NCBI GenBank assembly: GCA_036873755.1
Contig: JAVTVY010037335.1
Span: forward strand, 106,320 to 170,319
Source of the DNA: Hanleya hanleyi
Lineage: Eukaryota; Mollusca; Polyplacophora; Lepidopleurida; Hanleyidae
Length of the DNA: 64,000 bases
Direction of reading: 5' to 3'
Shown one piece after another: positions 1 to 10,930 of this stretch (positions are counted from its first letter, which is position 1; the number at the start of each line of letters is the position of its first letter). Below the pieces are notes generated by a model. That model made no database searches and had not been told where the DNA came from. It was given only the letters and a program-made list of their open reading frames with translations. Position numbers and translations under genes: made by a program.

Positions 1-821
1 TTTTTAGAAATAGTGGCGCAATACCTTTCCCAAAATGCTTTTACCTCCGGAAGGGCCCTCGTCAATAGGGTTGAAAGAAGCTTGGTGGTGCAGCTTCTAG
101 AACCAGCTATGAATTTAGCTTTGTATGGTGATTTATGCACTTTGGGAGTCCAGTATACTTTTGGTATGTCGTTATGATTGGTTGGAAGACAAATACCTCT
201 TTCCCTGAGAAACGTGTTGTGATTGTTAAATAAATCTTCCAGAGTAAATGAAGTTTGGGAGTAAGTAGACGTATTTGATGATGATAGGTCTACACTCAAT
301 TCTTTAACCAGCACCTGGTAATAGTAATATTTACATATGAATATTATATTATTTGGAGCTTTGTCTGCTGGGACAATGACGAATTTACTCTGGAGATTTG
401 CAAGAACTTCTTGCGAATTGAGGTTTCTCAGTACTTGTTTTGCTTGGGGAAGAGTACTTCTGTCAATATGGCGGATTGTTTCAACGACCTTGCTTTTGGT
501 GAGGTCCAGCCAATCAGCGAGTACTGTAAGTTCAACTTTTTCTCGCTTCGACCAATCAATAACGTACTGTTCCAATGCAGACAGGACTATCTTCTGGTCA
601 GCCTTCAGATTTATTCTTCTCGGCTCTCTATATTTAAGTCCTTTCATCAGGAGTAATTTCAGGTCCTTATCACTCACCACATCAAGGTCACCAGTCACAA
701 CATGTTTGCATGGTGTATAGATAAAGTTCGACGATACTGAGGACTCATTCCACGGTACTGCCATCTCCCTCCTCCAGCATCCATCATCCTCTGCTGAAGT
801 AGTGGATCGAAGCATTGTCAT
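1..821 (-). pseudogene. Penelope-like element reverse transcriptase, N-terminal part, running off the left edge
   Basis: The minus strand is open from about 875 down to base 1, with ATG codons at 821 and 764. Family-like sequence begins near 705 (CKHVVTGDL). Later motifs, in order, are KFVIVPADKAPNNIIFICK (~400-330), IPKVYWTPKVHKSPYK (~165-120), KFIAGSRSCTTKLLSTLL (~118-65) and EVKAFWERYCATISK at the window edge. These match the N-terminal and finger part of the multi-copy RT found across metazoan genomes with a downstream GxPMGTNCAPLL block; I assign it to Penelope-like elements from the RT motifs. No internal stop is seen in this stretch. The piece overlaps, in inverted orientation, the start of the plus-strand RT piece at ~4400-4455. 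Seen: open frame and motifs. Inferred: the Penelope-like class, and that the rest of the copy lies to the left. Confidence 0.75.
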
Positions 822-3758
822 TGTTGGAGGATCTGCAGATGCTAGTTGGAAAATAGTTGACTACTTGCCACACTACTACACTGACGTGCCTCCTGTCACC
901 AGTAGCATCACTAAGTCATCTGTTCCAGGTGCTACTGTTACATCATTGAGCAGAGACAACTTCAAGCATCAGGTGGCGAAAGAGTACCGCTGGCTAGATC
1001 ATGCATGGCGGGTCCTCGAAAAGGAAACTGGGACTGCGGAAAATACATCTTGGGCTGCATACCACGCAAGTCGCCAGCCGCCAGAAAGTCGAGTCATCTG
1101 TCCCACTGCCCTGCTTCCACTCTTGCTTGACAGTGCCCACACAGTGGCAATGATCAGGCACTCAATGGATGTAGTCACGATTGCGGTTGAGCATCTGAAT
1201 CCTGGCTAGACACCAGGGGTCACCCTTGATCAGTCATTATTTGTCTTGGCAAAGCAAATTCAGAGCAGTATGGACAAGATAAGTTCGTTATCATGTTTGG
1301 TGGTCTCCACATTGAGATGGCAGCTCTAAAGACTCTCGGGGACTGGTTGTAAGGAAGTGACTGGGTGCAAGCACTCGTGCAGGCATATATTGCTACAGCA
1401 GGGACGGCCGACTCCTTATTGCGAGCAGCACATGATGCTCGTACAAGGAGAGCACACCAAGTTACAGATGCTGCATTGTATATTCTGCAGCACCGTTCTC
1501 ATGAACTCTACCGTATGACAGATGCAATGGATGGAGAAGACAAGCTGGAGTTCGAAGAATGGTGCACCCAAAGAGAACAAACATTCCCTCAGTTTCAGTA
1601 TTGGGCTCTTGTGATGAAACTGGAACTTTTGATACTGGTCTACGTACGCTCACTCAGAGAGGCATCATTCACGATGTATCTCGATGCCCTGACGGAACTT
1701 GCTGTCTGGTTCCATGCCCTAGACCACACTAACTATGCCAGGTGGGTCTCTGTTCATTCATCTGAGGGATATGGCTGAACTCCCCATAAAACACCCACAG
1801 GTAGACAGAGAATTCAAAGCTGGTAACTTCACCGTGCAGAAGACAAAGAGGGTGTTCTCTCTACCATCCCTATTGATCAGGCGCACGAGCAAAACAATGC
1901 CTGCATCAAATGGGATGGACGAGCAGTAGGCTTAACGGAAAATCCCAGCGCCTTGCGGCGTTGGATGGTTGCTGGACCAGAGATAGTCAGGGCCATAGAA
2001 TTCCAAGATGAACAACAGCATGGGGGGAGGCGAGTAGACACGCGCCACCATGACCAGACAGCAAGTGTTCAGGCCTCATTTGCTAAAGACGGCCGATCCC
2101 TTGTTAGCGTGATCGAAGACCTTGGAAACCCATTTGAGGGAGAAAGCTTTGATCTGGTTGTCCTTGACACTAAAGAAATTGCAGACCCCGCAGCAGTGAA
2201 GACTGTCCGGAATGTGCAGAGGATTGGACAAGACCAATTGAGGACTTACACAAAGAATGTCTGACCGACAGAACCAAGCCAATCGATGATACCATTCGTC
2301 GCAACAAGCTGAAGGTATTCAGTAGCTCCACCCCAAAAACTGCAAGCAAAGGCTTCTTTGATGACTGATGTGGGACTCTTCTCACGACTGTACATTGGTT
2401 GCCAAACGAGGGACGGAAATCTTGAAGAGTTCTTTCGCCACGAAAATCAGGCATGCCCTCCAGCAATCACTGACGGTGGAAGCCTTCGTCTAGGTACCAA
2501 GAGTGACCTCCTTGCCTGTCTGGAAGACCTTTCTCAGTTCAAATCAGAGGCTCCTGCCACAACCAGTGTAGTTCTTGACGGTGCAGCCATCATCCAGATG
2601 TTGAAACCTGCTGCTGCCATAAACTTTGATGAATATGCTCATCAGATCTTCATCCCGTACATGTCTTCAAAATGCATCACGCCTGGACCTGGTTTGGGAT
2701 AGCTATGTGACAGATTCCCTGGAAGGCACAGCGAGAGCAAAACGTGGAAAAGGAGTACGTAGACGTGTAGTGGCTGCTGCACCCATACCAGGAAACTGGC
2801 AGAACTTCTTCCGCGTTGACAGTAACAAGACTGAGCTGTTCCGATTCCTGACTGAAGCTCTCCTCAAGTCATTCGACCAGGAGGAAAAGCAGCTGAGCAT
2901 CACTGATGGCGAAGCAGTTCTCAGTAAACCACCACTGCAGGATCAGATTTCACTCTCTCCATGCAACTACGAGGAGGCCGATAGTCGCATGTTGCAGCAT
3001 AGCACGGACATCACAAGATACTAATCCGGACTGTTGACACAGATGTTGTGGTGTTGGCCGTGTCTGCGGTACAATCGTTATAAGCAGGAGATCAGCTTTG
3101 GCTAGCATTTGGAACTGGCAATAGTTTCCTGTATTTGGCAGCCCACGAACTAGCAAATGACCTCGGACCCGAGAAGGCCTGAGCACTCCCAATGTTCCAT
3201 GCTCTGACGGGGTGTGACACTGTGTCCAGCTTTGCTGGGCATGGTAAGAAGACAGCCTGGGCAACTTGGGAGGTGCTGCCACAGCTCACAGACGCACTTC
3301 TGCAATTGTCGTGTGCGCCAAGGGATATACCAGAGGATGTCATGCATACCATCGAGAGGTTCGTTATCCTGCTCTATGACAGAACCACCACATGTACTCA
3401 TGTTGATAAGGCACGGAAGAAACTCTGCGCCAGGAAAAACAATGTTCAGCAGATCCCACCAACCAGAGCAGCTCTGGAACAGCACGTGAAAAGGGCAACG
3501 TACCAGGGAGGGCATGTGTGGGGTCAGATACTTGTACCAGCATCTGTGCTACCTCCACCGACTAGCTGGGGCTGGACCAAGACAGAGGAGGGACGGTACG
3601 AGCCACACTGGAGGACACTACCCGAGGCATCCAATACCTGCTACGAGCTTGTATCATGCAAGTGTAACAATGGCTGTGTGAAGCGCTGCAAATGCAAGAA
3701 AGCAGCACTTGAATGTACAGCTCTGTGTGTTTGCGAGGGGGAATGTTCACAGAATTGA
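802..3758 (+). pseudogene. Degenerate copy of a high-copy metazoan element gene with a C-terminal cysteine-rich domain
   Basis: A single ancestral coding sequence is spread over several frames: 802-1209, 1365-1778, 1735-1929, 1953-2264, 2358-2702, 2626-3024 and 3192-3758. I count at least six frameshifts or stops. Recognisable blocks are FGGLHIEMAALKTLGDW (~1293-1350), LRAAHDARTRRAHQVT (~1420), SFTMYLDALTELAVWFHALD (~1665-1725), RLDLVWDSYVTDSL (~2683), EEADSRML (~2971), RTVDTDVVVLAV (3028-3063) and FHALTGCDTVSSFAGHGKKT (~3193). The C-terminus (~3640-3757) is packed with Cys-Lys-Cys motifs. This combination is familiar from uncharacterised, highly repeated proteins in coral and mollusc genomes. 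The spaced acidic residues in EEAD...VDTDVVVLAV suggest a PIN/XPG-type nuclease fold, but that is inference. It lies between two opposed Penelope-like pieces. Confidence 0.7.
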
Positions 3759-3759
3759 C

Positions 3760-4400
3760 ATCTTAAACTTTTATGAGAACGATGACTGCGCTCATGCCGA
3801 CCTATTATAAATGACTTACAACTGATGTGAATCGCAATTTTAAGGGCTAACAGTGATGATTGACCTGTTCATGAAAATGTGCTTTGTGCTGTTCCAATTG
3901 TGCCCAAAAGTATTTCATGATGAAAACGTTATCATTGTTCTAATGAATGTGTAGCCCCACTTTGATTTGAGAAGTAGCGCTCATATACAGACGGATTGTA
4001 CGAATTAATGACCATTAGCTAATAATTTCCACATACATGTATGTTACAAGTTGAGTAGATAACTTTACCACCTGTAGTATTATTCACATGGATGGTGTTC
4101 CTGCATAAATGCGTCATTAGAATATCCATTCTTCGTCTTAATTAGTGTTTTGACCGATTAGCAATCACATATACAGGTTATAGCAAATTTAGGGTCCATT
4201 ATCCCCACTCTTTCATATGGAAACAATATCAGCCGGCGGCCATTTTGTAAGATGGGTGCCACGGCCGTCAGGGGCCGAATCTGCGATGCCCCAATATCCA
4301 AATCTTTTTATAATATATTTCTCTATCTTTGTGCCAAATTTGGTGCTTTTATCACAAAATGCACAATTTATTTGCTATGCCGCCCCCACTATAAGTGTGA
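3760..4400. other. Gap between the cysteine-rich element and the plus-strand RT piece; no gene seen
   Basis: AT-rich spacer. A frame opens at 4217 and reads into the RT, but its first ~60 codons (to about 4410) have no resemblance to the RT family. They probably belong to an unrelated repeat abutting the truncated RT. Confidence 0.5.
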
Positions 4401-4410
4401 GGGCCCTTCA

Positions 4411-5402
4411 GGAGGTAAAAGCATTTTGGGAAAGGTATTGCGCCACTATTTCTAAGAACTCTGGCGTTGAATGTATGTGGATATTGAAAAACTCAAAATG
4501 TCTTACGGAAGAACTTGATGCTAAAGGTCACATACCGTACAGACATGTATCCACATGGGATTTCTCGACTCTCTATACTACAATCCCTCATCAGGACCTT
4601 ATTGACCGTCTAAGTTCATTAATAGTATCTGTGTTCAAGAAAACTGATCGTAGATATATTAATGTCGGAAGCCATAAAGCATTCTTTAGCTCTACTACAT
4701 ACAAGAGATATCATTCATGGGATGTTTCTTTGTTTATAGAGTTGCTTGAATTTCTCATTAAAAATATCTATGTGAAATTTGGCAACACAATATATCAGCA
4801 GCATATAGGTATTCCAATGGGTACTAATTGTGCACCCCTGTTGGGTGACCTGTATCTGTTCTCTTATGAATATGACTATATGCAGGCGCTTTCAAAACCG
4901 ATCCATTCAAAGCCCGTTCCTTCTCATTCACCAAACGCTATATAGACGATCTTCTCGCTGTGGATAATCGCTATATAAATGACGCAGTGAAGGATATATA
5001 TCCACCTTCACTGGATTTGAAGGAAACTACAGATAGCCCTACAGGCACATCTTATTTAGATCTCATCTCTATAAAAATGAAGCGGGCATTCTCTCTCGTC
5101 GACTTTATGACAAAAGAGATGATTACAATTTCGACATCGTAAACTATCCCTTTCTGGACAGTAATATTCCAGTGGGACCTGCATATGGCGTATACATATC
5201 TCGCTTAGTAGCATTTGCTAGATCCTGTGTTAAATGTGACGATTTTAATCAACGTCACAAAACATTGTTGCAGAAACTTATAAAACAGGGCTATTCCACC
5301 AAGCGCCTCCACTCAAAGTTTCTCAAATTTGGCGATACATATCGCATGCTGATAGCAAAATACGAACGTAGCGTGCAAGATCTATGGCGCTACGTTTCGT
5401 AA
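4411..5402 (+). pseudogene. Penelope-like reverse transcriptase, C-terminal two thirds, 5'-truncated with two frameshifts
   Basis: From RALQEVKAFWERYCATISKN (~4411) the frame runs through the palm motif STWDFSTLYTTIPH (~4551), NIYVKFGN (~4765) and HIGIPMGTNCAPLL (~4804). A frameshift near 4890-4900 moves it to the frame carrying the catalytic FTKRYIDDLLAVDN block (~4930-4970). A second shift near 5075-5110 leads to the frame carrying YDKRDDYNFDIVNYPFLD and GPAYGVYISRLVAFARSC (~5175-5230), ending at the TAA 5400-5402. The catalytic YIDD is intact but the frame is not, so this copy is dead. No GIY-YIG endonuclease follows the RT. The 5' break at ~4400 fits the 5' truncation common in target-primed elements. 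It overlaps by ~55 bp, inverted, the start of the minus-strand piece at 1-60. Confidence 0.75.
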
Positions 5403-5406
5403 CTTG

Positions 5407-5460
5407 TGTCTAATTCCGCTTAACCCGGGGCTAGGGGCCGTATGAACCCATGTACTTCAA
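5407..5460 (+). repeat. Orphan left end of the GGGGCCGTGTGG-type TIR family
   Basis: Just past the RT stop codon the sequence reads TCTAATTCCGCTTAA then GGCTAGGGGCCGTATG. This matches, in opposite orientation, the right end of the TIR element at 9234-10061. A second partial left end is at ~5826 (AAAGGGCCGTGTGGAC, followed by CAATAAAAACGTGG). Confidence 0.6.
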
Positions 5461-6226
5461 GATCCTCATGGTACTCATATGAACAGTCACAATCAAAGCG
5501 TGACTGAGATACATCATTCTTTAGATGACGACTTTACAACGACTATTATGGATTAAGAATACTGATCAGCGATACGGATTTGATATTTTTGGAACATCAT
5601 GATGTCTTGCTGGCATCATTGAAAACTGTTGACCGCTTCTCTCTTGCAGGAAACAAGCCTATGTTTATGTATACTATGATTGTCTTTTTGAATTTGGTGC
5701 TAATACTGTTATATGGAATATGTCTTTGGATTATGGACGCGGATATTCTCTAATGGACGACGGCTGGATTATGAATGACGGACTAGACGCTTGTAATTAA
5801 ACCAAATCCCCCTTCCCCAGTGCAAAGGGCCGTGTGGACAGCAACAATAAAAACGTGGCTGGGATACAAATCATCACACAGATCAGTTCTGTTTCAAGTA
5901 ATGATTTTAGAAATATGCAGTCAGTAAAGTTACCTCTGGGGCCATTTAACTTCTTGTCAGTACGCCGGGATTTTTTCATTGGTGCCTGTATATGACGAAT
6001 TCTGCTGGTAGACGTTTCGTTCCCGAGGCTTGCCCTTTGTACAAATCATTGTGTTTGTAGTTTTCTGACTTCTACTCATGGTGGAAAATGAAGCGCTTGG
6101 TCGGCGTCGGGTCTCACAGACATGTGTTCTGAAGAACTTGCTCTCTATTAATATTCCCTCGTTCAGACCTTTTCCTCTATTTAACGGTCATAGAGTTCAT
6201 CATTTTCGACCACATGACTTGATAGG
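5460..6226. repeat. Decayed repeat block with a second left end of the TIR family
   Basis: About 5826-5980 repeats, in direct orientation, the internal sequence after 9258: CAATAAAA, then GGGATACAAATCAT, then CAGTTCTGTTTC. A further diverged copy of the downstream part is at ~10800-10900. No coding potential is visible. Confidence 0.5.
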
Positions 6227-7371
6227 AGTAGTATATAAAGGGGATATTGGGGTCGATTTAGGGGCAGAGAACTCTTTTTAACAATTCCTGGTTATCTCCC
6301 CTGATTCGCACATTTCTGCCCCCAATTCGGATCCAATATCCCCTTTTACTACTTATCAGATTGACGTCACGTATGACGTCCCATCCGGTCACGTGACATC
6401 CGAGTCACAGGTCACATCCGGGCCAAAGGTCACTTCCGGTCACGTGACGGCCCAGCAAGAGTTATCTGCTCCTACATAAGACCCGAGTGACTTCCAATGT
6501 TAATCTACGGGGAATGAATGTATGGGATAGGAGTATTGGGGTGGTCATTTGTTTGCCTTGCGATGTATAACTCGAGGCCATGGGGTGACTTTCGCTGAAA
6601 AGTTCAGGCAGGTCTGAAGTGGACATGTGAGGTCCATTCTGGCGCACTGTACAATGTGTCTCAAAGGGAAACCCACTCATGGACATTTGCGGTATGGGGT
6701 GTGGCCCCTTGCTTTCTTCATCTCGAGCAGTAGAGCACGATGGGAAGGGTCTCGAGGCCATGCGTTGACTTTTGTTGGTGTGGGGTGGGAATATCGTCTA
6801 TCTGCACATGGGCAATAGAAAAAGGGTATTTGAATGGACGTTTTGGGGTCGCGGTGGGCCAATATTGGTCCGATTGGACCGTATGTGGCCTTATTTTGAA
6901 GTTCTCTTGGGGGACCATCCGATTGGACTAGTGTGTCGTTCGTTTTCGTCATTCTGCACATGCGCAGTCTGACCGTAGTATAGAAAGCAGACATTTTAGG
7001 GATTCGGGGGGTCTGTTGAGTGATTGAGGGACGATTCTTGATCCGAATGCGTCGTGTGAGGGGTCAAAGTGAAGCCCTCGGTGTGTGTAGACCACGACTA
7101 GAGGGATGTCCACATCATCTGTGACATTGGTGACGTCATCAGTATGAGTAGTAGCCAAAGTGAGCATTTTGGGGTGTGAAGAAAGGTGTTTGGGGTAGAT
7201 ATGGACCATCCCTGGTCCAAATGATTCCAATGTTATGTTTACGTAGATTAAATGGCTTGGAAAATGACTTCGAACACCAGTGACATGCGTAAACCATGGC
7301 TCTCGTCACCACGAACACCCGGTGCATAATGAAGCTTTCACAAATATATGTCGTGTTTATAAGCAAGAGCT

Positions 7372-7545
7372 CGGAGCTCGGGGATGGGACAGTCGGGTGC
7401 TCGGAGCTCGGAGCTCGGGGATGGGGCAGTTGAGTGTTTGGAGCTCGGCGCTCGAGGATGGGATAGTCGGGAGCTCGGGAGGAGCGCAGCCGCTCGGATC
7501 TCGGAGATGTGGCAGTTGGGAGATCGGAGCTCGGGGATCGGAAAG
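7372..7545. repeat. GAGCTCGG-rich minisatellite
   Basis: About five to six imperfect copies of a ~30-bp unit built on AGCTCGGAGCTCGGGGATGG with a variable GGGACAGTCGGG/GGGCAGTTGAG half. It lies in the centre of the foldback element. The frames open through it are repeat artefacts. Confidence 0.7.
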
Positions 7546-7559
7546 GCGAACCCACACGC

Positions 7560-7790
7560 AGGTCCATCAAGAAAACCAAGCGTCACTTGGAACAGCATAT
7601 TGGTTTACCACCCACCGAGGCCCTGGATCAAAATGCGCAAACAACTGTTTCAGGACATGCTGCTTCAACGGAATCCTTGTCTGTCCGACGACGCTTAGGC
7701 CAAAAGCGACCCTGGCCTGAAGATTGAACTTTCTCAAACGATGGCTTCTGATTGGACAAAAGCCTACGAGAATTGTAAACATAGCCAACG
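7560..7790 (+). repeat. Copy of the internal part of the GGGGCCGTGTGG TIR element
   Basis: Landmarks shared in the same order and orientation with ~9515-9830: CACGCAGGTCCATC, CACTTGGAA, GACGCTTAGG, GATTGAACTTTCTCAAA, GGCTTCTGATTGGACAA and GAGAATTGTAAA. This shows that a copy of the 9.2-10.1 kb element was split by, or mixed with, the foldback element. Confidence 0.6.
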
Positions 7791-9233
7791 CGGCTCCTCC
7801 AGCGTGGGTATGGTGTACTGGAGGGTATAATAAACTGATTGGATTGTCATCCTTGTTGTTGTTGTTCGTTGTTCAGAATACTGCTTAGCATGGACTACAT
7901 CTGAGGCATAGGGGTGTGTGTGTGCGTGAACAAACAACAGTGTGCTTAGTTAGCCGTCTCTCTCTCTCCCCGCGTAGAATCCTATGATCATGCCCATGCT
8001 CATCCTAAGGTATATATGTATATATGTATAGGGGTGTGAAAGTCCGTGTTTCGCTTTTTATATTTCCGAAACAAGTCCTAATTTTACATACACCCATTTA
8101 GATAGCTCCATACACACTTCCCTTGATTATTCCCCATGGTTTAGGGGTAAAGTCCGTGTTCCGCTTTTAATATTTCCGAGACAAATCCTAATTTTACACC
8201 CACCCATGACTTGATCGGACTGGACTGAAGGAGCGCTTCACATGGATACCCTCCACGACCCAGTACGCCCACTATGGGCCCACCTCGACCCCAAGACGTC
8301 CATTCCAATGCCCTTTTCACACAATTCCCTGTCTGCACATGCGCAGAATGTTGAAAACCTACGACACAGTAGTTCACTCAGATGGTCCTCCACGAATGAT
8401 TCACGATGACACCTCATACGGCCCAATCGGATCACTATTGGCCCACCGCGACCACAAAACGTCCATTCAAATACGCTTTTCTCTACTGCTCATGCGCAGA
8501 TAGACGATATTCTCACCCCGCACCCATCCAGTTGGACGCTCCCTCACGAGAGCTTCACGATGACACATCACAGGACCCAATCGGACAACTATGGGTCCAC
8601 CTAGACTCAAAAACGTCCACCTCGATCTGCATGCGTCATCAGCACTTTTCAACAAAATTCAACGCATGGCCTCGAGACCCCTCCCATCGTGTTCTACGGC
8701 TCGAGATGAAGAAAACAAGGGACCACACCCCATACCACAAATGTCCACGAGTGGGTTCCCCATTGGGACTAACAGGGTCCAGTGCGTCAGAATGAACCCC
8801 AGACCTGCGTTAGAATCCACCCCAGACCTGCCTGAACTTTGACCGAAGGTTAACCCATGGCCTCGAGAATTTCCCATCGTGTTCCACATCGCGAGACAAA
8901 GAAAACAAGGTGCCACAAGAACCTATCCCATACATGCATTCCCGTAGATTAATATTGGAAGTCACTGGGGTCTTATGTAAGGGTAGATAACTCTTGCTGG
9001 GCCGTCATGTGACCGGAAGTGACCTTTGCCCCGGATGTGACATATGACCGGATGTGACGTCAATTTGATAAGTAGTAAAATGGGATATTGGGTCCGATTT
9101 AGGGGCAGAAATGTGCGAATCAGTGGAGATAACCAGGAATGGTTCAAAAGAGTTATCTGCCCCTAAATCGGTCTCAATATCCCCTTTATATACTACTGAT
9201 AGGGCTAATATATCACCGCTCTCAAATATTTGC

Positions 9234-10061
9234 ATCTAATACCGACCAAGCCGGTGTTAGGGGCCGTGTGGTCATCTCATTCAAGATGTCCACACAAATA
9301 GCTACAATAAAAGTATGGTTGGGATACAAATCATCGCATGCATCAGTTCTGTTTCTTGTGATGGCATTTAACGTCTTGTCAATACGCTGGCATCTTTTCC
9401 ACCACCCTTGTTATGTTGCATTTAATTACATTCAAATGTTCCCGTACATTAGGAAAACAGCAATGGTGCTTTATGAACGATATAGCCTGCTGCCGCTTGA
9501 AATGAAGGGCAATCCCACGCACAGGTCCATCGTGGAGACAAAGCATCACTTGGAAGAAGATATGAGGATACCACGCCCACAGAGGTTATGAAAACAACCC
9601 CACCTTTTTTCAGGATATGTTGCCCATACAGTATCCTGGACTGCCCGAAGACGCTTAGGGATGAACCAGAATGAATAAGAGCGAACATGGCCAAAGATTG
9701 ACGCAACACAAGTGCAGTTTCTCAAAGGGCGGCATATGATTGGATAAGAACAAACATGGCCGAAGATTGAACTTTCTCAAATGGCGGCTTCTGATTGGAC
9801 AATACACGGACAAAAGCACATGAGAATTGTAAATTGGAGCGATATGCAAGAGGTGGGAAAAATTGACGAAGTCAGGCGACTAAAAAGCAACCATATGACA
9901 CTACAGGAAAGCATCCCTCGGCACCTAACATTCAGATCCGAGAATACGGTGGATTCTCTGACGTAGCTTTAGTATCTCAGCCGCGCTTTTATTGCAGATG
10001 TTCATGTGGCGACTATGAAGTATCCACACGGCCCCTAGCATCGGCTTAAGCGGAATTAGAT
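9234..10061. mobile_element. Non-autonomous DNA transposon (~828 bp) with ~38-bp TIRs
   Basis: The left end reads ATCTAATACCG, then AAGCCGGTGTTAGGGGCCGT. The complement of the right end reads ATCTAATTCCG, then TTAAGCCGATGCTAGGGGCC. Both ends are followed by GTGTGG and, ~40 bp further in, CAATAAAAG. No transposase frame is present. Two further left ends (5407, ~5826) and an internal fragment (~7560-7790) are in the window. Superfamily not assigned, because no convincing target-site duplication could be fixed by eye. Confidence 0.6.
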
Positions 10062-10930
10062 ACGCTAATTCGGGAGCTGTGATGACAGATCAGCTCAAAC
10101 AACTCATATGATGTTAATGGATGAGCATCGTGGACGTCTGATGGAGTAAACGCCTTAACATGGGGTAACCTGGTAAATGCAAGAATACCCAGAGAAACTA
10201 ACCTGTGATGCCCGACGTCGTACGGCTTAAATTTCCCACCAAAACAATAAACCTACATATATTTGTCGAGTGAAATGTACAGAGGGCGGGCCTCGGGGAC
10301 TAACAGTTCATCACTCATAGCGCCCCCCCCCCCCTCCCCCCCCTCTTGGGCGTGTTGTGTGTGGGTATTAAAATGTGTAATACTCAACAAGCTTCTAGTT
10401 GTTCTCTCCTTGGACTAGCCAATCAGAATAGTGCTTAGTGCGGATTACACCTATACAGCTACGTATTAATGTGTGTTTGGGTGGGGTCTTACCAGCATTA
10501 GGGCATCATGACGTTTAGATGGGCGTACACTCACTCACTGGTAGCTAACTCATTCAATGACTCATTCAACCACTCACTTACTCAATCGTACCTTACTCAA
10601 TCAGTCTGCATCCTAGAGGGTAGGTAACTGTATCGTATTAAACCAACACATCATACCCCACCCACAACACCAGCATGCCAGATTACAGGAGATTTGTGTC
10701 TTCTCTGGGTAGACTTCAGGGTCTACATGCATCCCCAAGGTCCATTAGTCGCCGCTATGGGTTAGTATATAGGGGTGTAAGTAGGTATGTCACGTGTCTC
10801 TGGTTCCTGTGATGTTTTTAGAAATATTTAGTCAGTATATTTGTCTGTGGGGTCATATGACTTGTTTTCAGTACGCCGACATCGTTTTTATCCACCATTT
10901 TAATGTTATATTTAATCGAGTGCGCACCCG
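10062..10930. other. No gene seen; low-complexity C tract
   Basis: Contains a ~28-bp C-rich tract near 10321-10348 and several TCACTCA-type short repeats (~10520-10600). A diverged copy of the TIR-family internal sequence is at ~10800-10900. Confidence 0.4.

Larger units (their letters stand above)
6227..9197. mobile_element. Large foldback-type element with ~0.8-1 kb inverted arms
   Basis: The left arm starts AGTAGTATATAAAGGGG (6227) and the right arm ends CCCCTTTATATACTACT (~9197). Both carry the same order of landmarks read inward: GGGGATATTGG; GATTTAGGGGCAGA; CAGCAAGAGTTATCTGC with AAGTGACCT/CACGTGAC boxes; TTAATCTACGGG; GGCCTCGAG/CTCGAGGCC with the TCTCGAG..GAAGAAA block; and GTCCATTCAAAT beside GCACATGCGCAG. 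The homology runs from ~6227 to ~6970 on the left and from ~9197 back to ~8270 on the right. Within the right arm the CCCA..CGACC..AACGTCCA module is repeated about three times, as in Foldback elements whose arms are internally tandem. No transposase frame is visible in the ~1.2 kb centre. Class assignment is inference. Confidence 0.6.

Noticed and set aside
7139..7720. Frames of up to 146 codons on both strands
   Set aside because: They run through the GAGCTCGG minisatellite and the foldback element; no protein motif.
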